Assembly: GCA_003216975.1 (NCBI GenBank)
Contig: QCHY01000008.1
Coordinates: 18,684 to 82,683 of the forward strand
Source of the DNA: Prochlorococcus sp. AG-402-I20
GTDB taxonomy: Bacteria; Cyanobacteriota; Cyanobacteriia; PCC-6307; Cyanobiaceae
DNA length: 64,000 nt
Direction: 5' to 3'
The notes under the pieces were generated by a model. That model had not been told where the DNA came from and searched no databases. It saw only the letters and a list, made by a program, of their open reading frames with translations. Within the stretch, counting starts at the first letter, position 1. Each line of letters opens with the position of its first letter. The translations under genes were made by a program, and so were the position numbers. Below are positions 17,692-27,805 of the stretch, one piece after another.

Positions 17692-19221
17692 TTGTCAAAG
17701 TCTGCTTGGCAGCTTTTGGGTGAGTACCTAAAAGATACGCAGTTACTGGGATCTATACAAAGCACTCTCTACTGGGACCAAAATACATCTATGCCTATTG
17801 CTGGTTCTACATGGAGAGGTGAGCAATTAAGTCTTTTAGCTAAGCAACTTCATGCAAGACAAAGTTCTGAACAGTTCGAAATTTTAATAAAAGAAGCAAA
17901 ATCTGAACTTCAAAATTTAAAAGAGAAAGATGATTTTGAATCAGAACTTATGACAGATAGGTTTAAAAATATTGAGTTGCTTGAGCAAGATTTCAATAGA
18001 CAAAAAAGATTGGATCCTAAATTGGTTGTTGAGCTTGCAACAGCAAAGTCTGAAGGTTATATGTGTTGGCAGGAAGCTAGGAAAAATAATGACTTCAAAA
18101 GTTTTTCTCCAGCTCTCAAGAAATTAATTTCACTAAGAACAGAACAATCCAATCAGCTCTGTGAAGATAGAAGTTGCTGGGAGACACTTGCCCAGCCTTT
18201 TGAACCGAACTTAACGATTAATCGTGTAAGCGAACTATTTGAACCTTTAAAAAAAAGATTGCCAGAATTGATTCAGAAGGCCTCGACAATAACTAATAAA
18301 AAGAGTAAAAAATGGGATTTAGCAAATAACGATCAAGAAAAGCTCTGTCAAATACTTTTAAATGATTGGTCTAGGGATCCTTCTAATACAGCTATAGCTA
18401 AGTCCCCTCATCCATTTTCAATAACTTTAGGTCCGGATGATTATCGAATTACGACTCGAATAGTTAAAGGTCAGCCATTTTCTTGCTTATTAGCTACTGC
18501 CCATGAGTGGGGACATTCTCTGTATGAACAAGGCTTGCCTTCTAAAAGTCACCAATGGTTTGCATGGCCATTAGGTCAAGCAACTTCTATGGCTGTTCAT
18601 GAGAGTCAATCTCTATTTTGGGAAAATAGAATTGCTAGGAGCTTTTCATTCGCAAAGTCTTTTTGGCATCATTTTGAGAATGCGGGTGCTCCAATCCACT
18701 CTGGAAATGATTTATGGATCAATCTAAATCCATTTACTCCCGGGTTGAATCGAGTAGAGGCCGATGAACTTAGTTATGGCTTGCACATAATGATTAGGAC
18801 TGACTTGGAAATTGATCTTCTAGAGAGAGGGCTTTCTGTAGAAGATCTGCCTAATGAATGGAATAAAAGGTATTTGAATCTTCTAGGTGTTTCGCCAGAA
18901 AATGATACTGAAGGATGTTTGCAAGATGTTCACTGGAGTGAGGGGATGTTTGGTTATTTCCCTTCTTATTTGCTTGGTCATCTTATTAGCGCTCAGTTAA
19001 CAAAAACTCTTGAAGAGGATTTAGGAAAAATTGAAAATATTATTGAAGCTAATGAAATCAGTAAAATATTGGGTTGGCTTCGCAAAAATGTTCATCATCA
19101 TGGGAGAAGTTTGGATTCAGAGGAACTTGTAAAGAAGGTCTCCGGAGCAACATTATCACCAAATTATTTTCTTGAATACTTAGACAATAAACTTGAAAAG
19201 CTTTCTAGAATCTCTAATTAA
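17692..19221 (+). CDS. M32 family carboxypeptidase (Taq type)
   Basis: The 509-residue zinc metallocarboxypeptidase has the HEXXH motif in ATAHEWGHSLYEQGLP near residue 270 and the M32 marks YWDQNTSMP, MAVHESQSLFWEN and HHHGRSLDSEELV near the C-terminus. Length and domain order fit the family, which trims C-terminal residues in the cytosol. The start is a TTG that gives MSKSAWQLLGEYL; an ATG ten bases upstream is out of frame. It is a single gene read toward the pyrophosphatase gene. Confidence 0.94.
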   Translation: MSKSAWQLLGEYLKDTQLLGSIQSTLYWDQNTSMPIAGSTWRGEQLSLLAKQLHARQSSEQFEILIKEAKSELQNLKEKDDFESELMTDRFKNIELLEQDFNRQKRLDPKLVVELATAKSEGYMCWQEARKNNDFKSFSPALKKLISLRTEQSNQLCEDRSCWETLAQPFEPNLTINRVSELFEPLKKRLPELIQKASTITNKKSKKWDLANNDQEKLCQILLNDWSRDPSNTAIAKSPHPFSITLGPDDYRITTRIVKGQPFSCLLATAHEWGHSLYEQGLPSKSHQWFAWPLGQATSMAVHESQSLFWENRIARSFSFAKSFWHHFENAGAPIHSGNDLWINLNPFTPGLNRVEADELSYGLHIMIRTDLEIDLLERGLSVEDLPNEWNKRYLNLLGVSPENDTEGCLQDVHWSEGMFGYFPSYLLGHLISAQLTKTLEEDLGKIENIIEANEISKILGWLRKNVHHHGRSLDSEELVKKVSGATLSPNYFLEYLDNKLEKLSRISN

Positions 19222-19348
19222 AATATACATTTATTAGGGTAAAAATTACGTAAAACATATTTTTTGTTGAAATTTTTCTAAATTATTTGCCAGAACTTCA
19301 TTTGCATTTACTGCGTTGATTTACCATGTAAGTACATAAAAAAATACT

Positions 19349-19936
19349 ATGGCTAACCTTGATCAAGCACCTAGCAGAACAATGCCTAATCTGCTTCATG
19401 TCTTACCTGCGTTTGCCAATGAATCTGAACATAGAGTCAACACAATCGTTGAGTTGAATTCAAACACAATAAATAAATACGAGCTTATTACTGAAACAGG
19501 GCATCTAAAACTTGATCGAGTTGGATATTCGTCCCTCGCCTACCCTTTCGCTTATGGATGTCTTCCACGAACATGGGATGAAGACGGCGATCCGTTAGAT
19601 ATCGAAATTGTGAATGTTACAGAGCCATTAGTACCCGGTTCAATTGTTGAAGCAAGGATTATAGGAATCATGACCTTTGATGATGGAGGTGAAGTTGACG
19701 ACAAAGTTATTGGCGTAATAGCCGATGATAAGAGGATGGATCACATAAAAAGCTTTGAACAATTAGGAAAGCATTGGATTAAGGAAACAACTTATTATTG
19801 GGAGCATTATAAAGATCTTAAAAAACCTGGTACTTGTAATGTAAATGGCTTCTTTGATGTTGAAAAAGCAGTTGAGATTATCAAATCCTGCGAGAAGCGT
19901 TACTTATCTGAAATAGATCCTAATTTAATTAATTGA
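19349..19936 (+). CDS. ppa: Inorganic pyrophosphatase, family I (first of two copies)
   Basis: The 195-residue protein has a family I core: KYELITETG, LDRVGYSSLAYPFAYG, the metal-binding EDGDPLD with all three Asp, and a HYKDLKKPG segment. It differs clearly from the usual cyanobacterial type. A 30-residue N-terminal head (NLLHVLPAFANESEHRVN) precedes the core, and the VNVTEPLVPGSIVEARIIG segment is closer to E. coli-like or eukaryotic branches. A second homologue lies at 35152-35688. It is convergent with hemC, 14 bases away. Confidence 0.93.
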   Translation: MANLDQAPSRTMPNLLHVLPAFANESEHRVNTIVELNSNTINKYELITETGHLKLDRVGYSSLAYPFAYGCLPRTWDEDGDPLDIEIVNVTEPLVPGSIVEARIIGIMTFDDGGEVDDKVIGVIADDKRMDHIKSFEQLGKHWIKETTYYWEHYKDLKKPGTCNVNGFFDVEKAVEIIKSCEKRYLSEIDPNLIN

Positions 19937-19950
19937 ACTGTTTGAATGAT

Positions 19951-20898
19951 TTAGGCCCTCGCAGATTTGAAAATCTCTTCTAATATTTCTCCTGCCCCAC
20001 GGCCTTTTAATTCATTGGCTAAGTCTATTCCTATTTCCTCTGCAGAGCTTACCGATCCTTTTTTTATATCTCTAATTAATCTTTTACCATCTAAACTTGC
20101 GACCATTCCTTCAAGAATTAATTCACCGTTGTTGATTTCAGTTCTAACACCTATTGGAACTTGACATCCTCCTTCAAGCTCTCTGAGGAAAGACCTTTCT
20201 GCTAAGCATCTTTTAGATGTTGATTCGTGTTCAAGTGTTTTTAAAATATCTAGTACCTCTTGTTGACCACTTACACATTCAATACCAAGAGCTCCCTGTC
20301 CCACAGCATGGAGTGAAATATCTGTTGGAATTAACTGGTGTATTCGATTAGCAAAACCAAGCCTTTGCAACCCAGCAGCAGCCAAGATAAGACAGTCATA
20401 TTCTCCTGAGTCAAGCTTTTCTAATCGTGTAATAACATTTCCTCGTACATCTTTGAAAACAAGATGTGGATAATGGTATCGCAATTGAGCAAGCCTTCTT
20501 AAGGAACTAGTCCCCACTACAGAACCTTCTGGCAGAGTCTCTAGTTTGTGAATTTGATTTTTCTCATTAACGACTAACGCGTCTGAAGGATCCTCCCTTT
20601 CTGTGATGCAGCCAAGAATTAATCCCTCTGGAAGATTAGTAGGTAAATCTTTTAATGAGTGGACCGCAATTTCGGCATGACCAACAAGCATTTGAGCTTC
20701 AAGTTCTTTTGTGAAAAGACCTTTATCACCTATTTTGGCTAATGCTACATCAAGTATTTTGTCACCCTGCGTAGCCATTGCCTCGATAGTGATAGCAAGA
20801 TCAGGATGGGCTTTTTGTAGTTCATCTCGTACCCAGTTCGTCTGAACCATGGCCAGCTGGCTTCGGCGAGAGGCGATGCGCAGTTGGTCTAGTGTCAT
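19951..20898 (-). CDS. hemC: Porphobilinogen deaminase (hydroxymethylbilane synthase)
   Basis: This enzyme joins four porphobilinogen units into hydroxymethylbilane. It has an N-terminal [15 protein letters not shown], the [10 protein letters not shown] block, [13 protein letters not shown] and GGCQVPIGV, which holds the cysteine that carries the dipyrromethane cofactor. I prefer the ATG at 20898 ([10 protein letters not shown]) to a TTG two codons earlier. It is read leftward, just downstream of the sigma factor gene on the same strand, with 157 bases between. Confidence 0.97.
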   Translation of the reverse strand: MTLDQLRIASRRSQLAMVQTNWVRDELQKAHPDLAITIEAMATQGDKILDVALAKIGDKGLFTKELEAQMLVGHAEIAVHSLKDLPTNLPEGLILGCITEREDPSDALVVNEKNQIHKLETLPEGSVVGTSSLRRLAQLRYHYPHLVFKDVRGNVITRLEKLDSGEYDCLILAAAGLQRLGFANRIHQLIPTDISLHAVGQGALGIECVSGQQEVLDILKTLEHESTSKRCLAERSFLRELEGGCQVPIGVRTEINNGELILEGMVASLDGKRLIRDIKKGSVSSAEEIGIDLANELKGRGAGEILEEIFKSARA

Positions 20899-21055
20899 TA
20901 GCAAATATTTTCTATTTCTTTACCTTAAGCAGTCAACCTTACCAAATTAAAATTCTTGGAAAATAATTTAATAAGGTTGATGTGAAATGAAATCCATGGA
21001 CTAATCAATATTTGTATTTGTCGTTAAGAGAAGTAATGGTTTTAGTTTAATTTTT

Positions 21056-22321
21056 CTAATTCAGCTTGATATATTCTTTAAGTACTCCATTTCTATTTGG
21101 ATGACGGAGTTTTCTGAGAGCCTTAGCTTCTATTTGCCTAATCCTCTCTCTAGTTACATCAAAAATCTGTCCAATTTCTTCAAGGGTTTTCATCCTTCCG
21201 TCGTCTAAGCCATAACGGAGTCTTAGAACATCCCTTTCTCTAGGACTTAATGTAGCGAGAACACCCTCTAAATCCTCTCTTAATAGGGTTTTTGCCACAT
21301 CTTGTTCAGGATTTTCTATATCTGCTTCAATAAAATCACCGAGTCTAGAATCTTCTTCTTTACCAATAGGTGTCTCTAGAGAAATGGGAAGCTGAGCGCT
21401 TTTGGCAATAAATCTCAGTTTCTCAATCGTCATTTCCATACTTTCGGCGATTTCTTCTTCGCTTGGTTTCCTCCCAAACTCTTGACTTAAAACTTTTGTA
21501 GTTTTCTTGATACGTGAAATCGTTTCGTATAAATGCACAGGCAAACGAATTGTTCTGCTTTGATCCGCAATCGCTCTAGTAATAGCCTGTCTGATCCACC
21601 AGGTAGCGTAAGTTGAAAATTTATATCCTTTTTCATGGTCAAATTTTTCAGCTGCACGAATGAGACCAAGACTTCCTTCTTGAATAAGATCTTGAAAAGA
21701 CAAACCTCTATTCATATATTTCTTAGCAATTGAAACTACTAACCGCAGATTAGATTGCACCATTTTTTCTTTCGCTCGTCTACCAAGCATTAATCGCCTG
21801 CGGAAGCGAGTTAATGGCATTTCTGCAAGAGCTGCCCATTCTTTTACTGATGGGAAATGTCCATTCTCACTTTCAAATTGCGCAGCTTCTTCCTCTAATT
21901 GAAGAAGATCAGCTATCTTTCTGGCTAATTCGATTTCCTCATCTGGCCTAAGAAGTCTTATCCGACCAATTTCTTGTAGATAAACCCTAATCGAATCTTC
22001 TGTGTAAACACCTTTTGGTCCTATTTTTATACTTGCTAAAGCTTTGGCTGCTGCTTCTTGAGCACTCGATAAAACTGACGCATCATCATCACCATCATCA
22101 TCTAGATCGATATCTGATTCAGTCACTTTATCTGCTTCAGCAATTAATTTATCCGCCTCTAGATCTAAATCAATTTTTAGATCATTAGAAGATTCTTGAG
22201 AAAGAGTTTGAGTTTCTTTAGTCACGTTTACTTTGGCGGCTGTTTTTTTAATTTTTTTGGAATTGTTTTTAGGTTCCTGATTAATAGAAATATTTTTAGA
22301 TGTCTTTTTTTCCTTTAACAT
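21056..22321 (-). CDS. sigA: Primary RNA polymerase sigma factor (group 1 sigma-70)
   Basis: The 421-residue protein has region 1.2 ([16 protein letters not shown]), region 2 with [19 protein letters not shown] for -10 recognition, region 3, and region 4.2 [18 protein letters not shown] for -35 binding. Its head is long, Lys/Asn/Ser-rich and then very acidic ([11 protein letters not shown]). The large insertion of Gram-negative RpoD is absent, as usual for cyanobacteria. It is group 1 by its full conserved core and C-terminus. The frame also opens from a GTG three codons upstream at 22330. Confidence 0.95.
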   Translation of the reverse strand: MLKEKKTSKNISINQEPKNNSKKIKKTAAKVNVTKETQTLSQESSNDLKIDLDLEADKLIAEADKVTESDIDLDDDGDDDASVLSSAQEAAAKALASIKIGPKGVYTEDSIRVYLQEIGRIRLLRPDEEIELARKIADLLQLEEEAAQFESENGHFPSVKEWAALAEMPLTRFRRRLMLGRRAKEKMVQSNLRLVVSIAKKYMNRGLSFQDLIQEGSLGLIRAAEKFDHEKGYKFSTYATWWIRQAITRAIADQSRTIRLPVHLYETISRIKKTTKVLSQEFGRKPSEEEIAESMEMTIEKLRFIAKSAQLPISLETPIGKEEDSRLGDFIEADIENPEQDVAKTLLREDLEGVLATLSPRERDVLRLRYGLDDGRMKTLEEIGQIFDVTRERIRQIEAKALRKLRHPNRNGVLKEYIKLN

Positions 22322-22454
22322 GATTTCCACGATGGTTTTTTGGTCTATTGCAGATCTCAGGTTATTACCCGAAAAAAAATGGTCGAAATCTCCTAGAGAT
22401 AAGATTTCAGGAAAAACTATTTAATTTGTAAAATTTCAACAAAAACACTCTAAT

Positions 22455-22482
22455 TTGACATTGTCCTTAAACGTGATAAATC
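22455..22482 (+). promoter_or_regulatory. Candidate promoter with consensus TTGACA
   Basis: A perfect TTGACA (22455-22460) stands 16 bases before TAAATC (22477-22482), a weak -10 match. It would drive transcription toward the small open frame at 22550 and priA. The rest of 22322-22549 holds no gene that I can see. The call is motif-based only. Confidence 0.3.
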
Positions 22483-22549
22483 TTGCGAAAAATCACATGA
22501 AACCTATATGGACTTGAAATTATGAAGGATGTTTTGTTGAGGAATGGAA

Positions 22550-22693
22550 ATGTGTAAGCAAGGATGTCAGGGGATTTCTCAGACCGGCTTATCTCAGAAA
22601 TGGATTTTTCCTATTCTTGAAAAAGCTCCTAGTCTTCCCTCTGGGTGGAATTTTGCAGATTCCACAACAGCTTTAAAGCTGTTAACAAACTAA
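22550..22693 (+). CDS. Candidate 47-residue small protein between sigA and priA
   Basis: An ATG at 22550 opens 47 codons to TAA at 22691-22693. A GAGG Shine-Dalgarno-like element lies 7 bases upstream, which supports this start over an in-frame ATG six bases earlier. The product begins MCKQGCQGISQTGLSQKW and contains PILEKAPSLPSGWNFADS, rich in Gly, Ser and Pro with two cysteines near the start. The local base composition is richer in GC than the spacer around it, as in coding DNA. The gene is too short for usual gene finders, and no family is recognised. Confidence 0.55.
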   Translation: MCKQGCQGISQTGLSQKWIFPILEKAPSLPSGWNFADSTTALKLLTN

Positions 22694-22735
22694 TGTTAGA
22701 AAAAATTCCTTAAGTCGGCAAGTATTAAAAATGAT

Positions 22736-24979
22736 ATGAATTCTTTTATATTTGATATTTGGTTACATGTGGGTCGTGAAGGACGATGTTTCTCTTATCA
22801 AGATGGAAATAATTTAGATATTGATTTAGGCGATGTTGTGACAGTTCGTCTTAAAGGGCAACTCATGCAGGGGTTGGTAGTTAGAAAGATGAAAAAAAAT
22901 ATAACTAGTTCAAAGCAAAATTTAAATAATATTTCATTGAATAATGTAGAAACATTAGTTCAAAAAGCAGCTATCAAAAAAGAATGGAGAGAGTGGCTAG
23001 AAGAAATTGCTCATGAATTATATGTAAGCGATTTTCAGATGCTTAAGACCGCTTTGCCTCCTGGTTGGTTAGGAAGGTCCAAGCTGTCCAATAGACCCAA
23101 AAAACTTTGGTGGGTAAAATTGTCTAGTAATAATTGTGAGGGAAAGATATCTACTCGACAGATTCAGTTAAAGAAAAGTCTTCTCTTGAATGGAGGAGGA
23201 AAATGGCAAAAAGATTTGGAGGCTGAAGGATTTTCTTCTGTATTGATTAGAAACTTTGTCTCAGCTGGTCAAGGAGAAAGAGAAAAACGTTTTTTCTTTT
23301 TTAAATCTCATGGCATTGAAGAATATAATGATAAAAAAAAATTAAAGGTTGAGGATCCTCAACCTTTAACACTAGAGCAAAAATTAGCTGTAGAAAAATA
23401 TGAGTCTCTTTCAAATGGATCAGCTCTTTTGCTTTGGGGTATTACTGGATCTGGTAAGACGGAGGTATACCTGCAAATTGCAGCACTTGAGTTGTCTGTA
23501 GGTAGACATTGCCTCATATTGACACCTGAAATTGGATTAGTGCCACAATTAGTTGATCGCTTTCGAAAGAGATTTGGATTAAATGTTTTTGAATATCACA
23601 GTAATTGTTCCATTCAAGAAAAAATTGATACATGGAAAAGATCTTTAGACGCTACAACACCTAGTGTTTTCATAGGTACACGTTCAGCTATTTTCTTGCC
23701 TTTATCCAATTTAGGATTGATAGTTCTTGATGAAGAACATGATAGCTCTTATAAACAGCAATCCCCTATGCCTTGCTATCATGCAAGGGATTTGGCAATT
23801 CATAGAGCTAAAAAAATAGGAGCTAAAGTAATACTTGGTACAGCAACACCATCTTTAAATGTTTGGAAAAGAATAAAACCCAATGGCAATATAGTTGTTG
23901 CGAAATTAAATCAAAGAATTTTAAATCGTAAATTACCACAAGTTAGTGTCGTAGATATGCGCGCTGAATTAGCTATTGGAAATCGAAGTTTAATTAGTAG
24001 ATATCTTAAAAAACAACTTTTGAATATAAAACAGAGCGGAAATCAAGCTATCATTTTAGTTCCTAGACGTGGATATAGTAGTTTTCTCAGTTGCCGTAGT
24101 TGTGGAGAGGTCGTTCAATGCCCAAATTGTGATGTTTCTCTAACTGTGCATCGTTCCAAAGATGGAAATCAATGGCTACGTTGTCATTGGTGTGACTTTC
24201 GTTCGAATATTAGAGAAAAATGTGGTGAATGTGGTTCAAATGCTTTTAAACCATTCGGGACTGGAACACAACGAGTTATGGATCATTTAGAAAGAGAACT
24301 AGAGGGTATAAGTTTATTAAGGTTTGATAGGGATACAACTAGAGGTCGTGATGGACATAGATTATTGCTCGAAAAATTCGCTGATGGTGACGCCGATATT
24401 TTAGTAGGCACTCAGATGCTCTCTAAGGGTATGGATTTACCAAAAGTAACTCTTGCCGTCGTCCTAGCAGCAGATAGTTTATTACATCGTCCTGATTTAA
24501 TGGCTACTGAAGAAACTCTTCAACTTTTTATGCAATTAGCTGGTCGTGCTGGACGTGGCGAGCAACCTGGGAAGGTTGTAGTGCAAAGCTATTGTCCTGA
24601 GCATCCTGTTATTCTTCATTTGATTGATGGAAGGTATGAAGAATTTCTAAAAAAAGAGGAAAAGACCAGAAAAGAAGCTGCGATGGTTCCGTATAGTCGA
24701 GCTTGCTTATTAAGGTTCTCAGGAGAATCTTCAGAGTTGACATCAAAAGGAGCATTTCAAATTTCATCAAAAATCAGAAATGCTTGCACTACAAAAGACT
24801 GGCAATTGATAGGTCCAGCACCTTCATTAGTTGAGAGGGTTGCAGGTAAGAGCCGTTGGCAACTTCTTGTGTATGGACCTGAATCAAGCAAAATTCCGAT
24901 TCCTTATGGACCTGAATTATGGAAAGATTTACCAAAAGGAGTAAGCCTTTCTATTGACCCTGATCCTTTACAATTGTAA
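22736..24979 (+). CDS. priA: Primosomal protein N' (replication restart helicase PriA)
   Basis: This 747-residue superfamily 2 helicase reloads the replisome at collapsed forks. The Walker A motif is GITGSGKTEVY near residue 236 and the DEEH box is LDEEHDSSYK. The zinc-binding insertion has eight Cys in the pattern CRSC, CPNC, CHWC, CGEC. Later helicase motifs include GTGTQR, ILVGTQMLSKGMD and QLAGRAGRG. The start is ATG at 22736. The N-terminal 3'BD region is present but divergent. It stands opposite sigA. Confidence 0.97.
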   Translation: MNSFIFDIWLHVGREGRCFSYQDGNNLDIDLGDVVTVRLKGQLMQGLVVRKMKKNITSSKQNLNNISLNNVETLVQKAAIKKEWREWLEEIAHELYVSDFQMLKTALPPGWLGRSKLSNRPKKLWWVKLSSNNCEGKISTRQIQLKKSLLLNGGGKWQKDLEAEGFSSVLIRNFVSAGQGEREKRFFFFKSHGIEEYNDKKKLKVEDPQPLTLEQKLAVEKYESLSNGSALLLWGITGSGKTEVYLQIAALELSVGRHCLILTPEIGLVPQLVDRFRKRFGLNVFEYHSNCSIQEKIDTWKRSLDATTPSVFIGTRSAIFLPLSNLGLIVLDEEHDSSYKQQSPMPCYHARDLAIHRAKKIGAKVILGTATPSLNVWKRIKPNGNIVVAKLNQRILNRKLPQVSVVDMRAELAIGNRSLISRYLKKQLLNIKQSGNQAIILVPRRGYSSFLSCRSCGEVVQCPNCDVSLTVHRSKDGNQWLRCHWCDFRSNIREKCGECGSNAFKPFGTGTQRVMDHLERELEGISLLRFDRDTTRGRDGHRLLLEKFADGDADILVGTQMLSKGMDLPKVTLAVVLAADSLLHRPDLMATEETLQLFMQLAGRAGRGEQPGKVVVQSYCPEHPVILHLIDGRYEEFLKKEEKTRKEAAMVPYSRACLLRFSGESSELTSKGAFQISSKIRNACTTKDWQLIGPAPSLVERVAGKSRWQLLVYGPESSKIPIPYGPELWKDLPKGVSLSIDPDPLQL

Positions 24980-24993
24980 TAAGCTAATCTTCA

Positions 24994-26085
24994 TTAAGGT
25001 GGTAATTCTGGGAAACCGAATCCCATTTGCAGACGAAATCTTTGAAGGGATAAGCTCAGCAAAGTTAAAGTAACTATTAATATCACCCCAACTGAAATTT
25101 TGTTCCATTTCCAAGTTAAAACCTCAACCTGATTAATCTGTCCAATTTCAAGTGGAAAGATTGTTAAATCTTTTTTTAAGGAGGTTTCTAGTGGTTTGGT
25201 TATATAATTATTTTTATTGCCAGTTTCATTAATAATTATGTTTAGCTTTAACCCAGGAATTTTTGGGAGTTTTCTTAAATCAAAATAAATTTTTAAATTT
25301 TGTTTCGTGCCAATTATCCAATTTCTGTTGTTAGTAATTATTTCAGGTTTGTTTATGTTGAATCCGCTAGTTTTTGAAGCTACTGAAGCTATTTGCTTAA
25401 GTAATTCATTTGCTTCCTCAAAACGAATAGTTGGTGATTCAAAATGTTGCTTATCCTCGTAAGTTTGGAGTTTTAGGATGCTATGTTCTTTCGTAATATT
25501 ATTTTCGAATTCCGTCTGCCATGGAATTGATTTACCAGAATTACTATCGATATCAAGTGAAATCTTTAGTCGATCTGGGCCTGTAACACTCAAGTTTGTT
25601 GATATATCAACGCAACCACTCAAAAGAAAGGTTAATAATAAAATAAATAACAAAGTTATTATTGAAAATCCAAAATCTAGACTTTTAGTTGGACCAGTTG
25701 GAGGATGATGGATTTTCTCCTTCTTTTTTTTAGTTTTTCTAAATGACGATTTTAGAGATGGCTCCATCTCTATCTTTGGTATTTCTACCGACCAGTTTGA
25801 GGGTCTTGGTAAATGTGGAGCATCAAGTATTGATAAAAGCTGTTTCGCTTGTTGACGGATACTTTCTTTTTTATTATGGATTAATGTTTGGCAAATTTCT
25901 ATCGCCTTTTGCTCTTCACCTTTCCCCATGTAGGCAGTAACTATAAGTAGTCTAAGTTGCCCTTCTGTAGTTGTCTCTGCTTGTGAATCAAGAAGTAAAG
26001 ACTCAACTATGTTTATGCAAAGATTATAGTCACCTTTATCAAGAGCCGCTTCAGCAGCTTTTATAGCTAAAGCTATATTTGACAT
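24994..26085 (-). CDS. DUF3153-like membrane protein with N-terminal TPR-like region
   Basis: The 363-residue protein has an N-terminal helical repeat region (about residues 1-88, TPR-like), a Lys-rich linker and a membrane segment at about 140-157 ending LLSGC. A beta-rich extracytoplasmic domain (ISTNLSVTGPDRLKISLDID) and a second membrane segment near residues 332-350 follow. The C-terminal part resembles the cyanobacterial DUF3153 family. The internal LLSGC looks like a lipobox, but it is not at an N-terminus. Its ATG follows the argB stop with no gap (TAA-ATG), so translational coupling is likely. Confidence 0.75.
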   Translation of the reverse strand: MSNIALAIKAAEAALDKGDYNLCINIVESLLLDSQAETTTEGQLRLLIVTAYMGKGEEQKAIEICQTLIHNKKESIRQQAKQLLSILDAPHLPRPSNWSVEIPKIEMEPSLKSSFRKTKKKKEKIHHPPTGPTKSLDFGFSIITLLFILLLTFLLSGCVDISTNLSVTGPDRLKISLDIDSNSGKSIPWQTEFENNITKEHSILKLQTYEDKQHFESPTIRFEEANELLKQIASVASKTSGFNINKPEIITNNRNWIIGTKQNLKIYFDLRKLPKIPGLKLNIIINETGNKNNYITKPLETSLKKDLTIFPLEIGQINQVEVLTWKWNKISVGVILIVTLTLLSLSLQRFRLQMGFGFPELPP

Positions 26086-27000
26086 TTAACCTCTACCCAT
26101 AACCATTGTTCCAATACCTGCATCAGTGAAAACTTCTAATAGAAGTGCGTGAGGAGTTCTTCCGTCAATGATATGGGCGGCATTAACACCCTGAGCCAGC
26201 GAACGAATACAACATTCAACTTTTGGTTTCATGCCAGCTTTAACTATCCCTTTATCAATTAATTCTCTAGCTTCCGATAGACGTATCTTTTCTACTAAGG
26301 AAGAAGGATCATTCTCATTCATTAAGATACCAGGAGTATCTGTTAGAAGGATTAATTTTTCTGCACCCAGTGCTGCAGCAAGCTCCCCAGCAACAGTATC
26401 AGCATTGATGTTGTGGGATCTGCTATCGGAAGAGTTGGCTACACTCGAAATGACAGGTACGTAACCTTCTTTGAGAAGTGGGCTTAATATCTTGGTATTT
26501 ACTTTTGCAACCTCTCCGACAAGACCATGACTTCCACCTCCAAGTGTTCTTGCCTCAATAAGTCCGCCATCTATTCCACATAGTCCAACAGCCAAGCTTC
26601 CATGATTGTTGATTCCACTTACTATTTGTTTATTTACTCTTCCAGCAAGAACCATCTCTACTACATCCATAGTCTCTCTATCAGTAATACGTAAACCATC
26701 AAGGAAAACTGGCTTTATTCCTAATTTTTCCAACCATTGGTTTATTTCTGGCCCCCCACCATGAACGACTACTATTTGTACGCCAACAGATGAAAGAAGA
26801 GCTAGATCTCTAAACACTGCATTCTGAAGTGTTTTGTCGACCATAGCTGAGCCACCATACTTGACTACGATCTTTTTATTTACAAAACGCTGAATATAAG
26901 GAAGAGCCTCACTTAAGACAGAAACTCTTATTGAATCTTTGTCCGTAAAGGGCTTATTAAAATTTTTACTGGAGTTAGCTTGTTGGTCTTCTTTATTCAT
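26086..27000 (-). CDS. argB: Acetylglutamate kinase
   Basis: This enzyme phosphorylates N-acetylglutamate in arginine synthesis; in cyanobacteria it is the target of PII. The 304-residue protein has [71 protein letters not shown] and a C-terminal GGMKPK-type [11 protein letters not shown]. The start is ATG at 27000, overlapping the stop of the upstream DUF2854 gene by 8 bases. The downstream DUF3153 gene is directly adjacent. Confidence 0.97.
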   Translation of the reverse strand: MNKEDQQANSSKNFNKPFTDKDSIRVSVLSEALPYIQRFVNKKIVVKYGGSAMVDKTLQNAVFRDLALLSSVGVQIVVVHGGGPEINQWLEKLGIKPVFLDGLRITDRETMDVVEMVLAGRVNKQIVSGINNHGSLAVGLCGIDGGLIEARTLGGGSHGLVGEVAKVNTKILSPLLKEGYVPVISSVANSSDSRSHNINADTVAGELAAALGAEKLILLTDTPGILMNENDPSSLVEKIRLSEARELIDKGIVKAGMKPKVECCIRSLAQGVNAAHIIDGRTPHALLLEVFTDAGIGTMVMGRG

Positions 27001-27556
27001 TTTCTTGTGGCTTTTCTTCTTGTTTTTGCGGAAGTAGGATTAAATCTATTTCACCGGTTGTGGGACAAAATAATTCAGCGCACAAACCTTTAGCAAAGAA
27101 TCTTCCTAAACGCTCTTTTTTTGCATTCCATCTTTCTAAAGACACAGCAGCCATTTCAAATCTCATTCTTATTCCATAATTACCATCTTTAACCAATTCT
27201 TCCACTTCTATAAGTTGGGGAGGACTGTCTATGTCCCAAAGCTTTAATACTCTTAAAGATGCTTCAAGCTGGCAAGATTGACCATACCGCCATCTAGTCA
27301 CATCATTAACTAGTTTTCCTAGTTCTTCGGGAGCTTTAGCTCTGTCTGAGGCAAACTTAGTTGCAGGAACTACTCTTAGGGCAGGTGGAACTTCAGTCGT
27401 TTTAAGCGATATACCTATTAGAAAAATAGGTACTCCATAGAAAAAAGTTGGAACACTGAGGTTTGTAGCATCACTGAAATATGCTATTAGACCAATTAGA
27501 GAAAGGGATGCTCCTCCAATAGTGATGAGGTTTGCCGGTGATAGAAATTTATTCAT
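26993..27556 (-). CDS. DUF2854-type membrane protein
   Basis: The 187-residue protein starts [18 protein letters not shown] and has two membrane segments in its first 60 residues. A soluble domain with [24 protein letters not shown] and [25 protein letters not shown] follows. This pattern fits DUF2854, a cyanobacterial and plastid family of unknown role. The frame is open upstream to 27610 and beyond, but starts there would overlap the divergent small gene. The ATG at 27556 best matches the family start. It overlaps argB by 8 bases. Confidence 0.8.
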   Translation of the reverse strand: MNKFLSPANLITIGGASLSLIGLIAYFSDATNLSVPTFFYGVPIFLIGISLKTTEVPPALRVVPATKFASDRAKAPEELGKLVNDVTRWRYGQSCQLEASLRVLKLWDIDSPPQLIEVEELVKDGNYGIRMRFEMAAVSLERWNAKKERLGRFFAKGLCAELFCPTTGEIDLILLPQKQEEKPQENE

Positions 27557-27608
27557 GATGTAATTTTGGCTAAAATCTGGTTCAGATGGGTTTTCAGGAG
27601 ACAGTCTC

Positions 27609-27800
27609 ATGGCCTCACACCAAAAACAATTTTCTGAATTAACGGAACTTGTTGAAATATTAAACAAGGATAGATCTTGGATCCTTGAACAGTTAGATAG
27701 AGGTAGATGGCCTGAATTTCGACCTGACCTGGCTGCTTTAGAGAGAGAACTAGGTCAACTCTTAATTAGGGCTACAGAATACATTGAAGAAAATGGTTGA
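27609..27800 (+). CDS. Small conserved-looking protein (function unknown)
   Basis: This 63-residue helical, acidic protein starts MASHQKQFSELTELVEILN and includes DRGRWPEFRPDLAALERELGQLL. There is no signal or membrane segment. It is divergent from the DUF2854 gene, and its ATG overlaps an alternative ATG of that gene on the other strand. Its stop is 5 bases from the end of the convergent ssb gene. Coding character looks good, but I recognise no family. Confidence 0.75.
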   Translation: MASHQKQFSELTELVEILNKDRSWILEQLDRGRWPEFRPDLAALERELGQLLIRATEYIEENG

Positions 27801-27805
27801 TTTTT

